Origin: Prevotella sp. MGM1
GTDB lineage: Bacteria > Bacteroidota > Bacteroidia > Bacteroidales > Bacteroidaceae
Reading direction: 5' to 3'
Length of the DNA stretch: 64,000 bases
Assembly: GCF_002933775.1 (NCBI RefSeq)
Contig: NZ_BEWV01000221.1
Location: 119,594 to 183,593 of the forward strand
Shown here one piece after another: positions 9,204 to 18,239 of this stretch. How positions within the stretch are numbered: the stretch's first letter is position 1; each line of letters begins with the position of its first letter. Below the pieces are notes generated by a model. The model worked only from the letters and a program-made list of their open reading frames with translations, searched no databases and had not been told where the DNA came from. Position numbers and translations under genes: made by a program.

Positions 9204-9692
9204 ATGAAAACAATCAATGCCACAGGCCTTAAATGGCTGAAAACGCTGCATGTTTTGTGCGCTGTTGTATGGATCGGGTGCGCTTTTTGCATGAATGTGA
9301 TGAAGTGGTTTATCGCTCCCGATGGCGCCGACCAGATGTATATGCTTGCCCTTGCCATTCTCGTGACAGACAACTTATTGATTTATGTCGGCGTGTTCGG
9401 TTGTTTACTCACGGGCCTGATATATGGTCTTTGGACGAAATGGGGGTTCTTCAAGCATAAGTGGATAGCCGCAAAGTGGATGCTTGCGCTTGTCATGATA
9501 CTGATTGGGACGTTCGTCATTGGGCCGGCTGTAAAAGGAAATGTACATGAACTGTCGGGATATGTTGACAATCCGCAGCAGTATTACGATAATGCCGCCG
9601 TATCATCATTGTGGGGCTTAATACAGATATGCTTGCTGCTGATTGTTGTTTTCATCTCCGTTTTCAAGCCGTGGAAGAATAAGAAGCGATAG
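9204..9692 (+). CDS. Four-helix membrane protein, DUF2269/CopD-like
   Basis: A 162-residue integral membrane protein with four hydrophobic segments, at about residues 12-30, 48-72, 88-108 and 135-155. LHVLCAVVWIGCAF in the first helix resembles the conserved histidine-containing helix of DUF2269 and CopD-like proteins, where such histidines can bind heme or copper; that is inference here. The C-terminus is basic (KPWKNKKR). It ends two bases before the convergent ogt gene, with no room for a separate terminator. Function unknown. Confidence 0.7.
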   Translation: MKTINATGLKWLKTLHVLCAVVWIGCAFCMNVMKWFIAPDGADQMYMLALAILVTDNLLIYVGVFGCLLTGLIYGLWTKWGFFKHKWIAAKWMLALVMILIGTFVIGPAVKGNVHELSGYVDNPQQYYDNAAVSSLWGLIQICLLLIVVFISVFKPWKNKKR

Positions 9693-9693
9693 G

Positions 9694-10260
9694 TTAAATA
9701 TCGTCGAAAGGCAGTGTTGCCGCCGTTTTCCCTTTTTCAAGCGCAAGAAGAGCCTGTTTTATCGTCAGTCCTCCGCCGTATCCGGTTAACGTCCCGTCGC
9801 TGCCGATGACACGGTGGCATGGCACGATAATGGAAATAGGATTTGCGCCGTTGGCGTTTGCCACCGCTCTCACGGCCGCCGGCATGTCTATGCGCTGTGC
9901 CAGTTGTCCGTAGGAGATGGTGGTGCCGTATGGAATGTTCAGTAGTTCTGCCCATACTCTTTTCCGAAAATCGGTGCCAATGTGAAGCATCGGAATGTCG
10001 AACACGGTGCGTTTTCCTGCGAAATATTCGTCAATCTGCCTCGCTGCTTCCTCTATGACGGGCGTGGTACCTTCCTTAAAATCGGCTTTCAGTGTCTTTT
10101 TCAGTTGTATGTCGGTGCGTTCGCGATGTTTTCCCGTCAGCCAGTCGCAGAGACACAACAGTCCATCGAAGTCTCCAAGTATCAATCTGCCGCACGGCGT
10201 ATTATGTTGCTTGACCGTTATGTTCTTTTTCTCTGTTATCATATTTTCCGGTTTTGGCAT
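9694..10260 (-). CDS. ogt: Methylated-DNA--protein-cysteine methyltransferase
   Basis: Suicide DNA-repair protein that moves the methyl group from O6-methylguanine (or O4-methylthymine) to its own cysteine. The active site IIVPCHRVIGSDG is intact and is followed by LTGYGGGLTIKQALLALE; the DNA-binding helix region GTTISYGQLAQRI precedes it. The frame stays open to 10341, but a TATCTTTG promoter on this strand falls inside that extension, so translation must begin further in. The ATG at 10260 (MPKPENM) or 10242 (MITEKKN) gives 189 or 183 residues, the usual Ogt length. A 7-bp hairpin sits exactly before the 10260 start. Confidence 0.9.
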   Translation of the reverse strand: MPKPENMITEKKNITVKQHNTPCGRLILGDFDGLLCLCDWLTGKHRERTDIQLKKTLKADFKEGTTPVIEEAARQIDEYFAGKRTVFDIPMLHIGTDFRKRVWAELLNIPYGTTISYGQLAQRIDMPAAVRAVANANGANPISIIVPCHRVIGSDGTLTGYGGGLTIKQALLALEKGKTAATLPFDDI

Positions 10261-10278
10261 ATCCGCTAAATTGCGGAT
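10261..10278 (-). promoter_or_regulatory. Inverted repeat in the ogt leader
   Basis: ATCCGC TAAATT GCGGAT, extended by one more T/A pair. It lies between the ogt promoter (10287-10294) and its probable start. It could be an operator or a leader hairpin; nothing shows which. Confidence 0.3.
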
Positions 10279-10286
10279 AACGTATG

Positions 10287-10294
10287 CAAAGATA
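10287..10294 (-). promoter_or_regulatory. -7 element for ogt
   Basis: CAAAGATA reads TATCTTTG on the minus strand. It decides against the longer ogt reading frame because it lies inside it. Confidence 0.65.
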
Positions 10295-10344
10295 ACTATT
10301 TGTAGTGAAAAAGTCACGAATTTAACACTTTCTAAAATCATGAA

Positions 10345-10692
10345 CCAGAACGGCTATACGATATACAGCACGCTATATTATTATGTTCCGGAAGTAGTGA
10401 ACGGAGAGTTTTGCACCTCTTTTTTTGCAACGGGCATCCCGTTGTAATGCGGTTGGCAGGTAATTGCGATGCGTTTATCCGCTGATTGGAGAGCAACGGG
10501 ACGCTAAACGCAGCGCAATCAGTATACTAAATGCACACGCCGGATCACTGACCGCGGCTGGAATAATGACGACTTTTTGTATTGTATTGATATACAGGGT
10601 GTTGCGTAATCTTCGAAATACGACGATATTTGCGGCCTTGTGATTTTAAAATTTCAAACAGTCGAGATATGAAATGTGTTTTGTAAATATAT
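10345..10692 (-). repeat. Dispersed intergenic element, copy A
   Basis: Diverged copy, in reverse orientation, of a ~330-bp element also present at 45.07-45.41 and 54.05-54.37 kb. Read on the minus strand it starts near a TTTACAAA block, has a core with GGCCGCAAATATCG, CGTATTT and TGTATATCAAT, and ends in palindromic units (GCGTTTAGCGTCCCGTTGC, AACGGGATGCCCGTT). It fills most of the 610-base gap between ogt and the SprT-like gene. No open reading frame is shared among the copies, so it looks non-coding. Confidence 0.7.
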
Positions 10693-10808
10693 TTATCATA
10701 ATGTTAAATCATGGCGTTGCAGTGTCATTATTGATTTATAGTGTAACAAATAATACCCGTCAGGTCAAATAATACTGGAAAACGGTTTGGCGAAAAGAAA
10801 TAAAGATG

Positions 10809-10816
10809 TAATTTTG
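10809..10816 (+). promoter_or_regulatory. -7 element for the SprT-like gene
   Basis: TAATTTTG, a TAnnTTTG match 54 bases before the preferred start at 10870. It overlaps the start of the longest reading frame and so argues against that longer form. Confidence 0.55.
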
Positions 10817-10869
10817 TGGTTGTCGAAAGTATGGTATACTTATCGGCATGGTTCAATAGCAAAATCCAC

Positions 10870-11559
10870 ATGATAGCGACAATACCGTATATAGAGAGTA
10901 AGTTCGATGAGTTCAACAGGCTTATTTTTGATGATCGGCTGCCAAGGCTTCCTATCCGCTTGAGCAAGGCAAGGACTTTTCTTGGTGCCTGCACGTTCAA
11001 GAAGCGCAGGACCATGTTCGGTAAAATCGTTTGCTATGATTTTGTGCTTCGCATAAGTACTTGTTTCGACCTTACCGAAAGAGAACTCGAAGACATCATC
11101 ATTCATGAGATGATACATTATCATATATGTATAAACAGGCTTGAAGACACATCGGTTCACGGTCGGTTGTTCAGGCAAATGATGGGCGACATAAACAAGA
11201 AATACGGCCGGAACATCTCGATTTCCCACCGTTCGACAGCCGTCCGGCATGATGGAGCCGCCTCGGGGCGTATTTGTTGGCATGTCGTCGCCGTGCTTTC
11301 GTTTCATGACGGCAGGACGGGTATAAAGGTCTTGCCTCATATCTCTCGCGGCATATTGAAGTATTGTAAAGGGGTGTCGGGTGTGAGAGAGGTCCGGTCG
11401 GTAGACCTGTACATGAGCGACGATGTTTTTTTCTGTCGTTTCCCTCGCTCGTCGGCCTTGCGTGTGCACTATCTTGATGCTGCCGATATAACCGGTCATC
11501 TGGCTGACGCGAAGAAGATAGAGTGTAGGGGAGAAGAGATAATGTGGAAAATGAGATGA
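10870..11559 (+). CDS. SprT-like zinc metalloprotease-domain protein
   Basis: Protein with a SprT/Spartan-like core. FDEFNRLIFDDRLP at the N-terminus is the usual family opening, and IIIHEMIHYHI supplies the HExxH zinc motif, followed by HGRLFRQMMGDINKKYG with a further histidine. The residues after about 140 (ending ...CRGEEIMWKMR) are less typical. Start chosen at 10870 (MIATIPYIESKFDEFN), giving 229 residues; an earlier ATG at 10831 in the same frame is possible. The bacterial members are mostly uncharacterised; eukaryotic Spartan degrades DNA-protein crosslinks, which is only a hint. Single gene with its own promoter. Confidence 0.85.
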   Translation: MIATIPYIESKFDEFNRLIFDDRLPRLPIRLSKARTFLGACTFKKRRTMFGKIVCYDFVLRISTCFDLTERELEDIIIHEMIHYHICINRLEDTSVHGRLFRQMMGDINKKYGRNISISHRSTAVRHDGAASGRICWHVVAVLSFHDGRTGIKVLPHISRGILKYCKGVSGVREVRSVDLYMSDDVFFCRFPRSSALRVHYLDAADITGHLADAKKIECRGEEIMWKMR

Positions 11560-11691
11560 AATATCTGTACGATTTTACCGATTATTGTACTAAAATACAA
11601 GAGCGTGATGCCTTAAATCCTTAATTTTGCGGTGTATAACCACTTATAATAAATAACCGTTGCTTAAATAACAAACAATCTATTGATTTTA

Positions 11692-14205
11692 ATGAAGAAA
11701 AAATTATATGTTGCGGCTATCCTGTTTTTGAATGCCGCTGCGTCGTTTGCCGCCGATTTTGTGTGGGGCGATAGTGACAGTGGTGTCCGCTATTCAGTGT
11801 CAGGTAAGGTGTCTCCGGTGGTGGAACAGGCCATATCTATGTTTCGTGACGATATAAGGCAGGTTGTCGGTTGCCTGCCGGAGGCTGTGCGGGCAGACAA
11901 GGCTACGATAAGCATCGTACAGCTTGACAAGGCCACGGTATCGGTGAAGAAGGCACTTATGTCTGCCGGTGTGCCCGTTGACGAGCTTGCGGGTCGTAAA
12001 GACGGTTTTTCGCTTTCCGTTTCAGGCGGTAAGGTCTATGTGGTTGGAAACAACGGCCGAGGCACGGCATACGGGTTGCTCGAACTTTCACGCAAGGCGG
12101 GAGTGTCGCCGTGGATATGGTGGGGCGATGTGGTGCCGGAAAAGAAATCCAGGCTTGTCATAGCCGACGGCTTCAATACGCTTCAAAGCCCTTCGGTGGA
12201 ATACCGCGGCGTGTTCCTCAATGATGAGGACTGGACCCTCAGGCCGTGGAGCACGTATAATTACGAACCGGGCGGGCGTTTATGGAATATAGGGCCGAAG
12301 ACCAACAAGCGTGTGTTCCAACTGTTGCTCCGCCTTCGTGCCAACGCCGTTTGGCCGGCAATGCATACCGGTACGCCGGGATTTTTCACCATTCCCGGTA
12401 ACAGGGAGATGGCCGACAGTTTCGATATTGCCGTCGGCACATCGCACTGCGAACCGCTGTTGCGTAACAATGTGGCTGAGTGGAACACAGCCGAGCGCGG
12501 CCGCTACAACTATATCACCAACCGCAAGGCCGTGCAGGATTATTGGATAGAACGTCTTCGCGAGGTGAAAGGGTCAGAGAAACTGTATACCATCGGTATG
12601 CGAGGCATCCACGATGGTTCCATGGAGGGTGTCAAGACGATGAAAGAGAAGACCGAGGCACTTCAACAGGTGATAGACGACCAGCGCGAAATGCTCGGAA
12701 AACATATCGATAAGGATGTGGAGAGCATACCTCAGGTGTTTGTCCCGTATAAAGAGGTGCTCCAAATAATGGAGAACGGACTACGCGTTCCCGACGATGT
12801 GACGCTTATGTGGTGTGACGACAACTACGGATATCTTACACGTCTGAGCGATGAGGAGCAACAGAAGCGCAAAGGAGGAGCCGGTGTTTACTATCATCTG
12901 AGCTATTGGGGGCGTCCGCACGATTATTTATGGCTCACCACCACGCAGCCCGGACTGGTGTACTGCGAGATGCGGCAGGCGTATGATCACAATGCGCGCA
13001 AATTGTGGATAGTGAACGTCCATGACCCGAAGGTGGCGGCATACGACCTTTCCCTCTTTCTCGACATGGCATGGGACATTGATTGCGTGTCTCCGTCTAC
13101 ACTGCAAGAACATCTGAAAAACTGGCTTGCCGAGCAGTTCGGAGCCAATGCCGCCACCGCTTTGTTGCCGGCAATGACAGAGTTCTACCGCCTGTGCGGC
13201 ATACGAAAGCCCGAGCACATGGGGTGGACGCAGGTCGAACTGGACAAGAAGACATATCCGCGCGGCCGCTCTCAGGTGACCGATACAGAGTTTGGCGCGA
13301 CGGCTTTCGGCGACGAGCAGGAACGTTACCTGGCCGATTATGCCGCTGTATGCCGCACGGTCAATGAAGTGGAGAAGACAATACGTCCCGAACTGCTCGA
13401 CGCTTATTTTGCCGCTGTCAAGTATCCGGTACTGTCGGCATCGGCAATGGCAGTGAAAATGATTGAGGCCCAGCGTGCCCGCGCGCCTTATCTGGGGCAG
13501 ACAGACCGCACGATGCTCGACCGTGAGACCAAGGCGTCTGTGCATGCGGCGAGAAGCATGGGCGCTTATCAAGAGATACAGAGACTGACAGAGCATTACA
13601 ATGCCACTATGTCCGGCGGCAAGTGGAAAGGAAGCATGAACAGTGCGCCGCGCGATTTGTACGTGTTCTTCCCTCCGTTGTTGCCGTTTATGCCGGAAGC
13701 GGCCGTCGCTCCCGACTACACCTCTTACGTTTCGATGCCTTATTCCGATATGGATGGCGTAGTGGTACGCAACGCTTGCGACTATCGGTCGGCGTCATCG
13801 GGTGTCGTTCCAACGCAGATGCTCGGCCATAGCATGAACGCCGTGCAGTTGCCGAAGGAGGCTTCGCTCACGTATGAGTTTGAATGGCCGTTCGAAAGCG
13901 AGGCCACTTTATATACGGCTCTTATCCCCACGCAGCCAAATGACCGTGGAGACCTGCGGTACAGTGTGAGCATCGACGGAGGGACACCGGTAGTAATATC
14001 ACTCAAAGAACCGTTCAGGTCTGAAAAATGGAAGAAGAACGTGATGCGTGGACAGGCTCTCAACACCACAAAAGTGAAACTAACCAAAGGCCGCCATACT
14101 CTGACTGTCAAAGCTCTTGATAACCATGTGGTGATAGACCAGTGGATGATAGACAGTAAACCGAATCGTCCGTTCTATGTTTTACCTGTGAGGCCGGCTT
14201 TATGA
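11692..14205 (+). CDS. GH115 family alpha-glucuronidase-type hydrolase
   Basis: Exported enzyme of 837 residues; GH115 members remove (4-O-methyl-)glucuronic acid side chains from xylan, arabinogalactan or pectic side chains. Signal peptide MKKKLYVAAILFLNAAASFA. Typical GH115 stretches follow: GNNGRGTAYGLLELSRKAGVSPWIWWGD, YRGVFLNDEDWTLRPW, RANAVWPAMHTGT, MRGIHDGSM, VTLMWCDDNYGYL and YYHLSYWGRPHDYLWL, then a C-terminal beta domain (KLTKGRHTLTVKALDNHVVID). The frame opens at a TTG, but the ATG at 11692 directly precedes the signal peptide. First gene of the pectin cluster; its stop overlaps the start of a small exported-peptide frame. Confidence 0.9.
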   Translation: MKKKLYVAAILFLNAAASFAADFVWGDSDSGVRYSVSGKVSPVVEQAISMFRDDIRQVVGCLPEAVRADKATISIVQLDKATVSVKKALMSAGVPVDELAGRKDGFSLSVSGGKVYVVGNNGRGTAYGLLELSRKAGVSPWIWWGDVVPEKKSRLVIADGFNTLQSPSVEYRGVFLNDEDWTLRPWSTYNYEPGGRLWNIGPKTNKRVFQLLLRLRANAVWPAMHTGTPGFFTIPGNREMADSFDIAVGTSHCEPLLRNNVAEWNTAERGRYNYITNRKAVQDYWIERLREVKGSEKLYTIGMRGIHDGSMEGVKTMKEKTEALQQVIDDQREMLGKHIDKDVESIPQVFVPYKEVLQIMENGLRVPDDVTLMWCDDNYGYLTRLSDEEQQKRKGGAGVYYHLSYWGRPHDYLWLTTTQPGLVYCEMRQAYDHNARKLWIVNVHDPKVAAYDLSLFLDMAWDIDCVSPSTLQEHLKNWLAEQFGANAATALLPAMTEFYRLCGIRKPEHMGWTQVELDKKTYPRGRSQVTDTEFGATAFGDEQERYLADYAAVCRTVNEVEKTIRPELLDAYFAAVKYPVLSASAMAVKMIEAQRARAPYLGQTDRTMLDRETKASVHAARSMGAYQEIQRLTEHYNATMSGGKWKGSMNSAPRDLYVFFPPLLPFMPEAAVAPDYTSYVSMPYSDMDGVVVRNACDYRSASSGVVPTQMLGHSMNAVQLPKEASLTYEFEWPFESEATLYTALIPTQPNDRGDLRYSVSIDGGTPVVISLKEPFRSEKWKKNVMRGQALNTTKVKLTKGRHTLTVKALDNHVVIDQWMIDSKPNRPFYVLPVRPAL

Positions 14206-14327
14206 AGATAATGAAAACAGGCCTGTCGGTGTTGGCTGCCTTTGCAGTGGCATTGCCCATGATGCCTTACGACATCACAAATCCTTTGGATCACATAGGC
14301 TCTGTGTCTCCGTTTATCATAATTTGA
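14202..14327 (+). CDS. Small signal-peptide ORF coupled to GH115
   Basis: A 41-codon frame whose ATG overlaps the GH115 stop codon as ATGA, a typical translational-coupling arrangement. The product starts MKIMKTGLSVLAAFAVALP, a good signal peptide, followed by about 22 residues ending in VSPFIII. It is either a tiny secreted peptide or the 5' stump of a once longer exported enzyme gene deleted here. No coding continuation appears in the other frames before the convergent PL9 gene. Function unknown. Confidence 0.4.
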   Translation: MKIMKTGLSVLAAFAVALPMMPYDITNPLDHIGSVSPFIII

Positions 14328-14385
14328 AAACTTATGGTTTCCGCTGATTTATTTATATGCCAAATACCGGTATCGGCAAGAGTCC

Positions 14386-15939
14386 TTACCGGATGATGAT
14401 AACATGCCCGTTATATCCGTTTTTGAAAACCCTGTGCCCGGTGTTCCGGTTGGTTTTCAGTCCGTTTAGGTAGTATTTCTGTCCTTGGCGTGTCCTGACA
14501 GTATTACTGTTTGCGATGTTCTCTATTCCGGTTATGGTATTGATCTCGGCTCCCGATGTCCTTTTTGCTTTTTCCACAGCTTCCTTATATCCGTCCATAT
14601 CACATCCGTAGACAGAAAACTCTTTCGGCCTCAGAAACATTAATGTCTTTTCCGACAGAGTCCCGTCTGGCTCGCGCGGTGCTTTCAGGTCAGTGATGTT
14701 TGTGCTTTCAAATGCCGTATCCGTCATATTATTGTTCATCCATAGGTTGTTTGCCCATGTAAACGAGTTGTCTTCTATCGTGTTCTGCCCGTCGGCTCCG
14801 TTTAGTGAGGTTACATGTTTTGTGCCAACGGATAGGTTTCGCTCTATGATATGCCCGTATCCGTCCACGTCAACGGCGTCTTCCGCCGCCGTTCCCCTGC
14901 GGTTTACGAATGAATAATTGTAACGGTTGTTTTTGTACGATGTGTTGTCGTGGAAGTCAATGCCGCCTATATGATGGTTAGAATATATGCCGTTCGACTT
15001 GTTGCTTACGGCTATGCAGTTATGTACGACATGCATCGGAGCGCCGTCTTCCGTCAGTGTCTTGTCGCCTGACATCCCGTAGCCGCCCGCCTTAAATCCG
15101 TTTCCGTCGCCACGGCTCACGTTTTCGGCATCGTATCCGTTCTTGTATGCGAAACTATATGCGAAAACGGTGGCCGAGTGGCAATTTATCAGGTCGTAAC
15201 CATCGTCCGAGTTGTTCCAGGCCCTGCATCCTATGAATATGTTTCCCGGATTGTTCTTGTTCACGTGGCATCCGAAGGCGTCGTTATTGCCGCCGCTTCC
15301 CATTCCGGTCTTGCTGCTTACATCGGATATAGGGTCGTAGTTGTTGTATCCGTCACAGTTGACGAACAGGTTGTACGACGAGTTTCTTGTCAGATAGAAA
15401 CCTATGCCCATGCCGTCATGGCAGGCAATGTTGTCAAAAGTGTTGTGCGACCCGTTGGTGATCCGGAAGTTTTCGGACTGGGTATGACCTGTGATTGTCA
15501 CTTGTATGCCTGTCACTTCAAAGTTCCTGAACACCAGATACTGACCGCTTACGAGGAAGGCCGTGACACGGTAGCCGGCCGGTTTTACGGCCGACAGGTC
15601 AAAAACTGGGCGTTTGCCGTCGGCATCTGTAAGTCCGATGAAGCGGATGGGCTTGTCTGCCGTACCCTTTTGGTTCATGTCGAAGATAATCTTGTAGGGT
15701 CCGGAACTTTCTTCTTTCGATATGTCGCTCTCCCGTACGATATATGTTCCTGGCATGATGTAGACCACATCGCCGGCTTTTACTTTCTTTCCGGCAGCTC
15801 CGATTGTCGCCATTGCGTTTTCGGCAGTCAGCCCGTTTGCATTGTCGTTGCCTTCGGGCGATATGTAATAGTCTGTCGCTACGGCCTTCAATACGGAGCA
15901 TAAGATGCAGATAATGCCTAAAAATCTTTTTCCGTTCAT
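14386..15939 (-). CDS. PL9-type pectate/rhamnogalacturonan lyase
   Basis: Exported parallel beta-helix polysaccharide lyase, 517 residues, that would cleave galacturonate-containing backbone by beta-elimination with calcium. A signal peptide (about residues 1-22) is followed by YYISPEGNDNANGLT and right-handed helix repeats. NNSDDGYDL and GDGNGFKAGG correspond to the Ca-binding aspartates and the catalytic lysine region of PL9 enzymes. The C-terminus (from about 450) is a short non-catalytic tail. It is convergent with GH115 and has its own minus-strand promoter at 15999-16006. PL9 is the best fit; another right-handed beta-helix lyase family is possible. Confidence 0.8.
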   Translation of the reverse strand: MNGKRFLGIICILCSVLKAVATDYYISPEGNDNANGLTAENAMATIGAAGKKVKAGDVVYIMPGTYIVRESDISKEESSGPYKIIFDMNQKGTADKPIRFIGLTDADGKRPVFDLSAVKPAGYRVTAFLVSGQYLVFRNFEVTGIQVTITGHTQSENFRITNGSHNTFDNIACHDGMGIGFYLTRNSSYNLFVNCDGYNNYDPISDVSSKTGMGSGGNNDAFGCHVNKNNPGNIFIGCRAWNNSDDGYDLINCHSATVFAYSFAYKNGYDAENVSRGDGNGFKAGGYGMSGDKTLTEDGAPMHVVHNCIAVSNKSNGIYSNHHIGGIDFHDNTSYKNNRYNYSFVNRRGTAAEDAVDVDGYGHIIERNLSVGTKHVTSLNGADGQNTIEDNSFTWANNLWMNNNMTDTAFESTNITDLKAPREPDGTLSEKTLMFLRPKEFSVYGCDMDGYKEAVEKAKRTSGAEINTITGIENIANSNTVRTRQGQKYYLNGLKTNRNTGHRVFKNGYNGHVIIIR

Positions 15940-15998
15940 TGTCTTTTGATGTTTTTTGCAGTTTGTTCCCTATCGGTTTGTTTTTTCGTAATGAACTA

Positions 15999-16006
15999 CA
16001 AAGATA
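15999..16006 (-). promoter_or_regulatory. -7 element for the PL9 gene
   Basis: CAAAGATA reads TATCTTTG on the minus strand, 60 bases before the PL9 ATG. The rest of the 352-base divergent gap 15940-16291 shows only this and the opposite promoter. Confidence 0.65.
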
Positions 16007-16257
16007 AGGAAAACTATCCGATATGAGCGCATAAAAGAATATGAAGTTGGAAGTTTTTCCGAATGTTTTTCTTAATAACGGAACGTGCGATGGCTATGAG
16101 TGGCAATTCGTGGTCTTTAAAATGCCGGATGATATGAAAATATATTGCATCCGATTGTGAGACCGTTTATTCATACTGCGTCTCGGCAATGGCATATATT
16201 GTCTTTCATGAACTTAAATATACATTGAAAACGCTTTTCCCTTTCAATAATTATTAC

Positions 16258-16265
16258 TACCTTTG
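16258..16265 (+). promoter_or_regulatory. -7 element for the esterase fusion gene
   Basis: TACCTTTG, a TAnnTTTG match 27 bases before the ATG at 16292. Confidence 0.6.
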
Positions 16266-16291
16266 TATATACCTATTAATTATCGAAAATA

Positions 16292-17710
16292 ATGAAGAAA
16301 TCATTTATTCTTTTCGCTTTTGCGGCATTGAGCATGTCGTTGCAAGCGCAGACTGCGAGAACGTTTACCGTCAATATCACTCCCGACGGCAAGGCAAACA
16401 TGCGGGTATTCCTGCCCGAGAACCCTACGGGGCGTGCTATTGTGGGCTGTCCGGGGGGCGGATATTCTCATCTGTCGATGCAGAATGAGGGTACCGACTG
16501 GGTAGGATATTTTAACGGGCAGGGTATTGCTTACGGTGTGCTGACATACCGTATGCCTAAAGGTGACCGCACAATTCCTATGAGCGACGCACAGGATGCG
16601 GTGCGCATGATGCGAGACAGCGCGGCAGTGTGGGGTATCAACCGCAATGATGTGGGCATAATGGGATTTTCTGCCGGAGGGCATCTTGCTTCTACAACGG
16701 CCACTCATGCCCCGATAGAGAGCCGTCCGGATTTTCAGATATTGTTCTATCCGGTGATTTCGATGGATGAGAAACAGACGCATAAAGGCTCGGTGGTGGG
16801 CTTTCTCGGCGACAGGCGCGGTGATGAGAAACTGGTGCGCCAGTTTTCTAATGACAAGCAGGTGCGCCGTCATGTCACTCCGCCGGCGATACTTATCATG
16901 GCCGGTGACGACAGGGCCGTACCTCCGTTGACAAACGGACTGCCTTACTACACAGCTCTGCGCCGTGCCGGTGTGCCAGCATCATTGCACATCTATCCCT
17001 CAGGAGGTCATGGTTTCGGCTTCCGTTCCACTTTTACTTACCACAACCAGATGCTCGACGAACTGGGCATGTGGCTCAAAACGCTTGTCGCACCGAAGAC
17101 AGATGCCAAGCGTGTGGCCTGTATAGGAAACAGCATTACAGACGGTCATGGTATCGACATGTCTGATGTACAAGGCTATCCGGCACAGCTTCAACGCTTT
17201 TTGGGCAAAGATTATTTCGTGAAAAATTTCGGGGTGAGCGGCCGCACTATGCTTAACAACGGTGACCGACCCTATATGAAAGAGAAGGCATGGACCGAAG
17301 CCAAGGCTTTCAGTCCTGATATTGTGGTGATAAAACTTGGCACGAACGATAGTAAACCTAAAAACTGGGACAGGCACGCCAAGGAGTTTCGTGGCGACAT
17401 GCAACAGATGATAGACGAGTTGAAGGCTCTGCCCACAAAGCCGGTGATATATCTTTGTACTCCTGTGCGGGTGGATGGAACAAAAAGGAAAAAAGACGAT
17501 AACGAGATACGTGATTCCATAATCACGACGGATATCATTCCTGTTATCAACAAAGTGGCAAAGAAAAACAACTTGCGTATTATCGACCTAAATCCGGTCG
17601 TCGACCCCGCTTCCGACATGATGCAACGTGATGGCGTTCATCCTACGGAAAAGGGAGCGAAGCGTATGGCAGAAGTCATAGCGGAGAGCATACGTAAAGA
17701 GCATAAGTGA
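16292..17710 (+). CDS. Two-domain secreted esterase: alpha/beta hydrolase + SGNH/GDSL
   Basis: Exported 472-residue fusion of two unrelated esterase folds. After a signal peptide (about residues 1-20) comes an alpha/beta-hydrolase domain to about 265: oxyanion stretch GCPGGGYSHL, nucleophile GFSAGGH, acid AGDDRAVPP and YPSGGHGFG. Then an SGNH domain (from about 270): block I GNSITDGHG, block II glycine GVSGRT, block III GTNDS and block V DGVHPTEKGA. Both catalytic sets look complete. In this pectin cluster the likely job is removing acetyl (or methyl) esters from pectin at two kinds of position; the exact substrates are inference. Own promoter and a strong terminator, so it is monocistronic. 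Confidence 0.88.
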   Translation: MKKSFILFAFAALSMSLQAQTARTFTVNITPDGKANMRVFLPENPTGRAIVGCPGGGYSHLSMQNEGTDWVGYFNGQGIAYGVLTYRMPKGDRTIPMSDAQDAVRMMRDSAAVWGINRNDVGIMGFSAGGHLASTTATHAPIESRPDFQILFYPVISMDEKQTHKGSVVGFLGDRRGDEKLVRQFSNDKQVRRHVTPPAILIMAGDDRAVPPLTNGLPYYTALRRAGVPASLHIYPSGGHGFGFRSTFTYHNQMLDELGMWLKTLVAPKTDAKRVACIGNSITDGHGIDMSDVQGYPAQLQRFLGKDYFVKNFGVSGRTMLNNGDRPYMKEKAWTEAKAFSPDIVVIKLGTNDSKPKNWDRHAKEFRGDMQQMIDELKALPTKPVIYLCTPVRVDGTKRKKDDNEIRDSIITTDIIPVINKVAKKNNLRIIDLNPVVDPASDMMQRDGVHPTEKGAKRMAEVIAESIRKEHK

Positions 17711-17842
17711 ACGAAAAGATTGAAAACCGTAAATGCCTCATTAAAGAAGCAAACTTGCGGTCATGTATAGTATTTTGTTCTTAATTGAAACGGATTTATC
17801 ATGATGATTGAAACTGGGTTATCATAAAACTATTACGCTGTG

Positions 17843-17879
17843 AAATCGGTGCAACGAAAATCCCGTTGCGCCGATTTTT
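17843..17879 (+). terminator. Terminator after the esterase fusion
   Basis: AAATCGGTGCAACG (17843-17856) pairs over 14 positions (one G-T) with CGTTGCGCCGATTT (17864-17877), followed by Ts. The core GCAACG..CCCGTTGC resembles the palindromic units of the dispersed elements. Confidence 0.75.
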
Positions 17880-18059
17880 GTTTTCCGCTGTCTTGTATAA
17901 TAATCCCATTGTGGAATGAAATGCTGTTAAGCATGTCGTAAGGAGTATCTTTTGGTGTGATTTTAGTCTGAGTATGGATTTTGTTTTAGGGATAAAAGCG
18001 TTTTGTACCTATTTCCCGTTTAATTAAGGTCGCATATACAATTGCCAAATGAGATATAT

Positions 18060-18102
18060 AAATAAAGCCGCCCAAAAACCTAAAAAACTGGCTTTGGACG
18101 GC
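18060..18102 (-). terminator. Probable terminator of the GH28 gene
   Basis: GCCGCCCAAA (18067-18076) and TTTGGACGGC (18093-18102) pair at nine of ten positions. On the minus strand it is followed by TTTATTTATA. The rest of the 529-base gap 17711-18239 shows nothing else. Confidence 0.5.
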
Positions 18103-18239
18103 AGAATAGTTTAGAAGTTAGTATTTATTATTGTTTTTGTACTATGATTTTACCTTTATATGAATATTGCCGTAAAGCGTCTGTATGTTTTGTTGTGGTA
18201 TAAGAGTTTATAGGGCGTACCAAAGAAGTTGTGTTTGGT

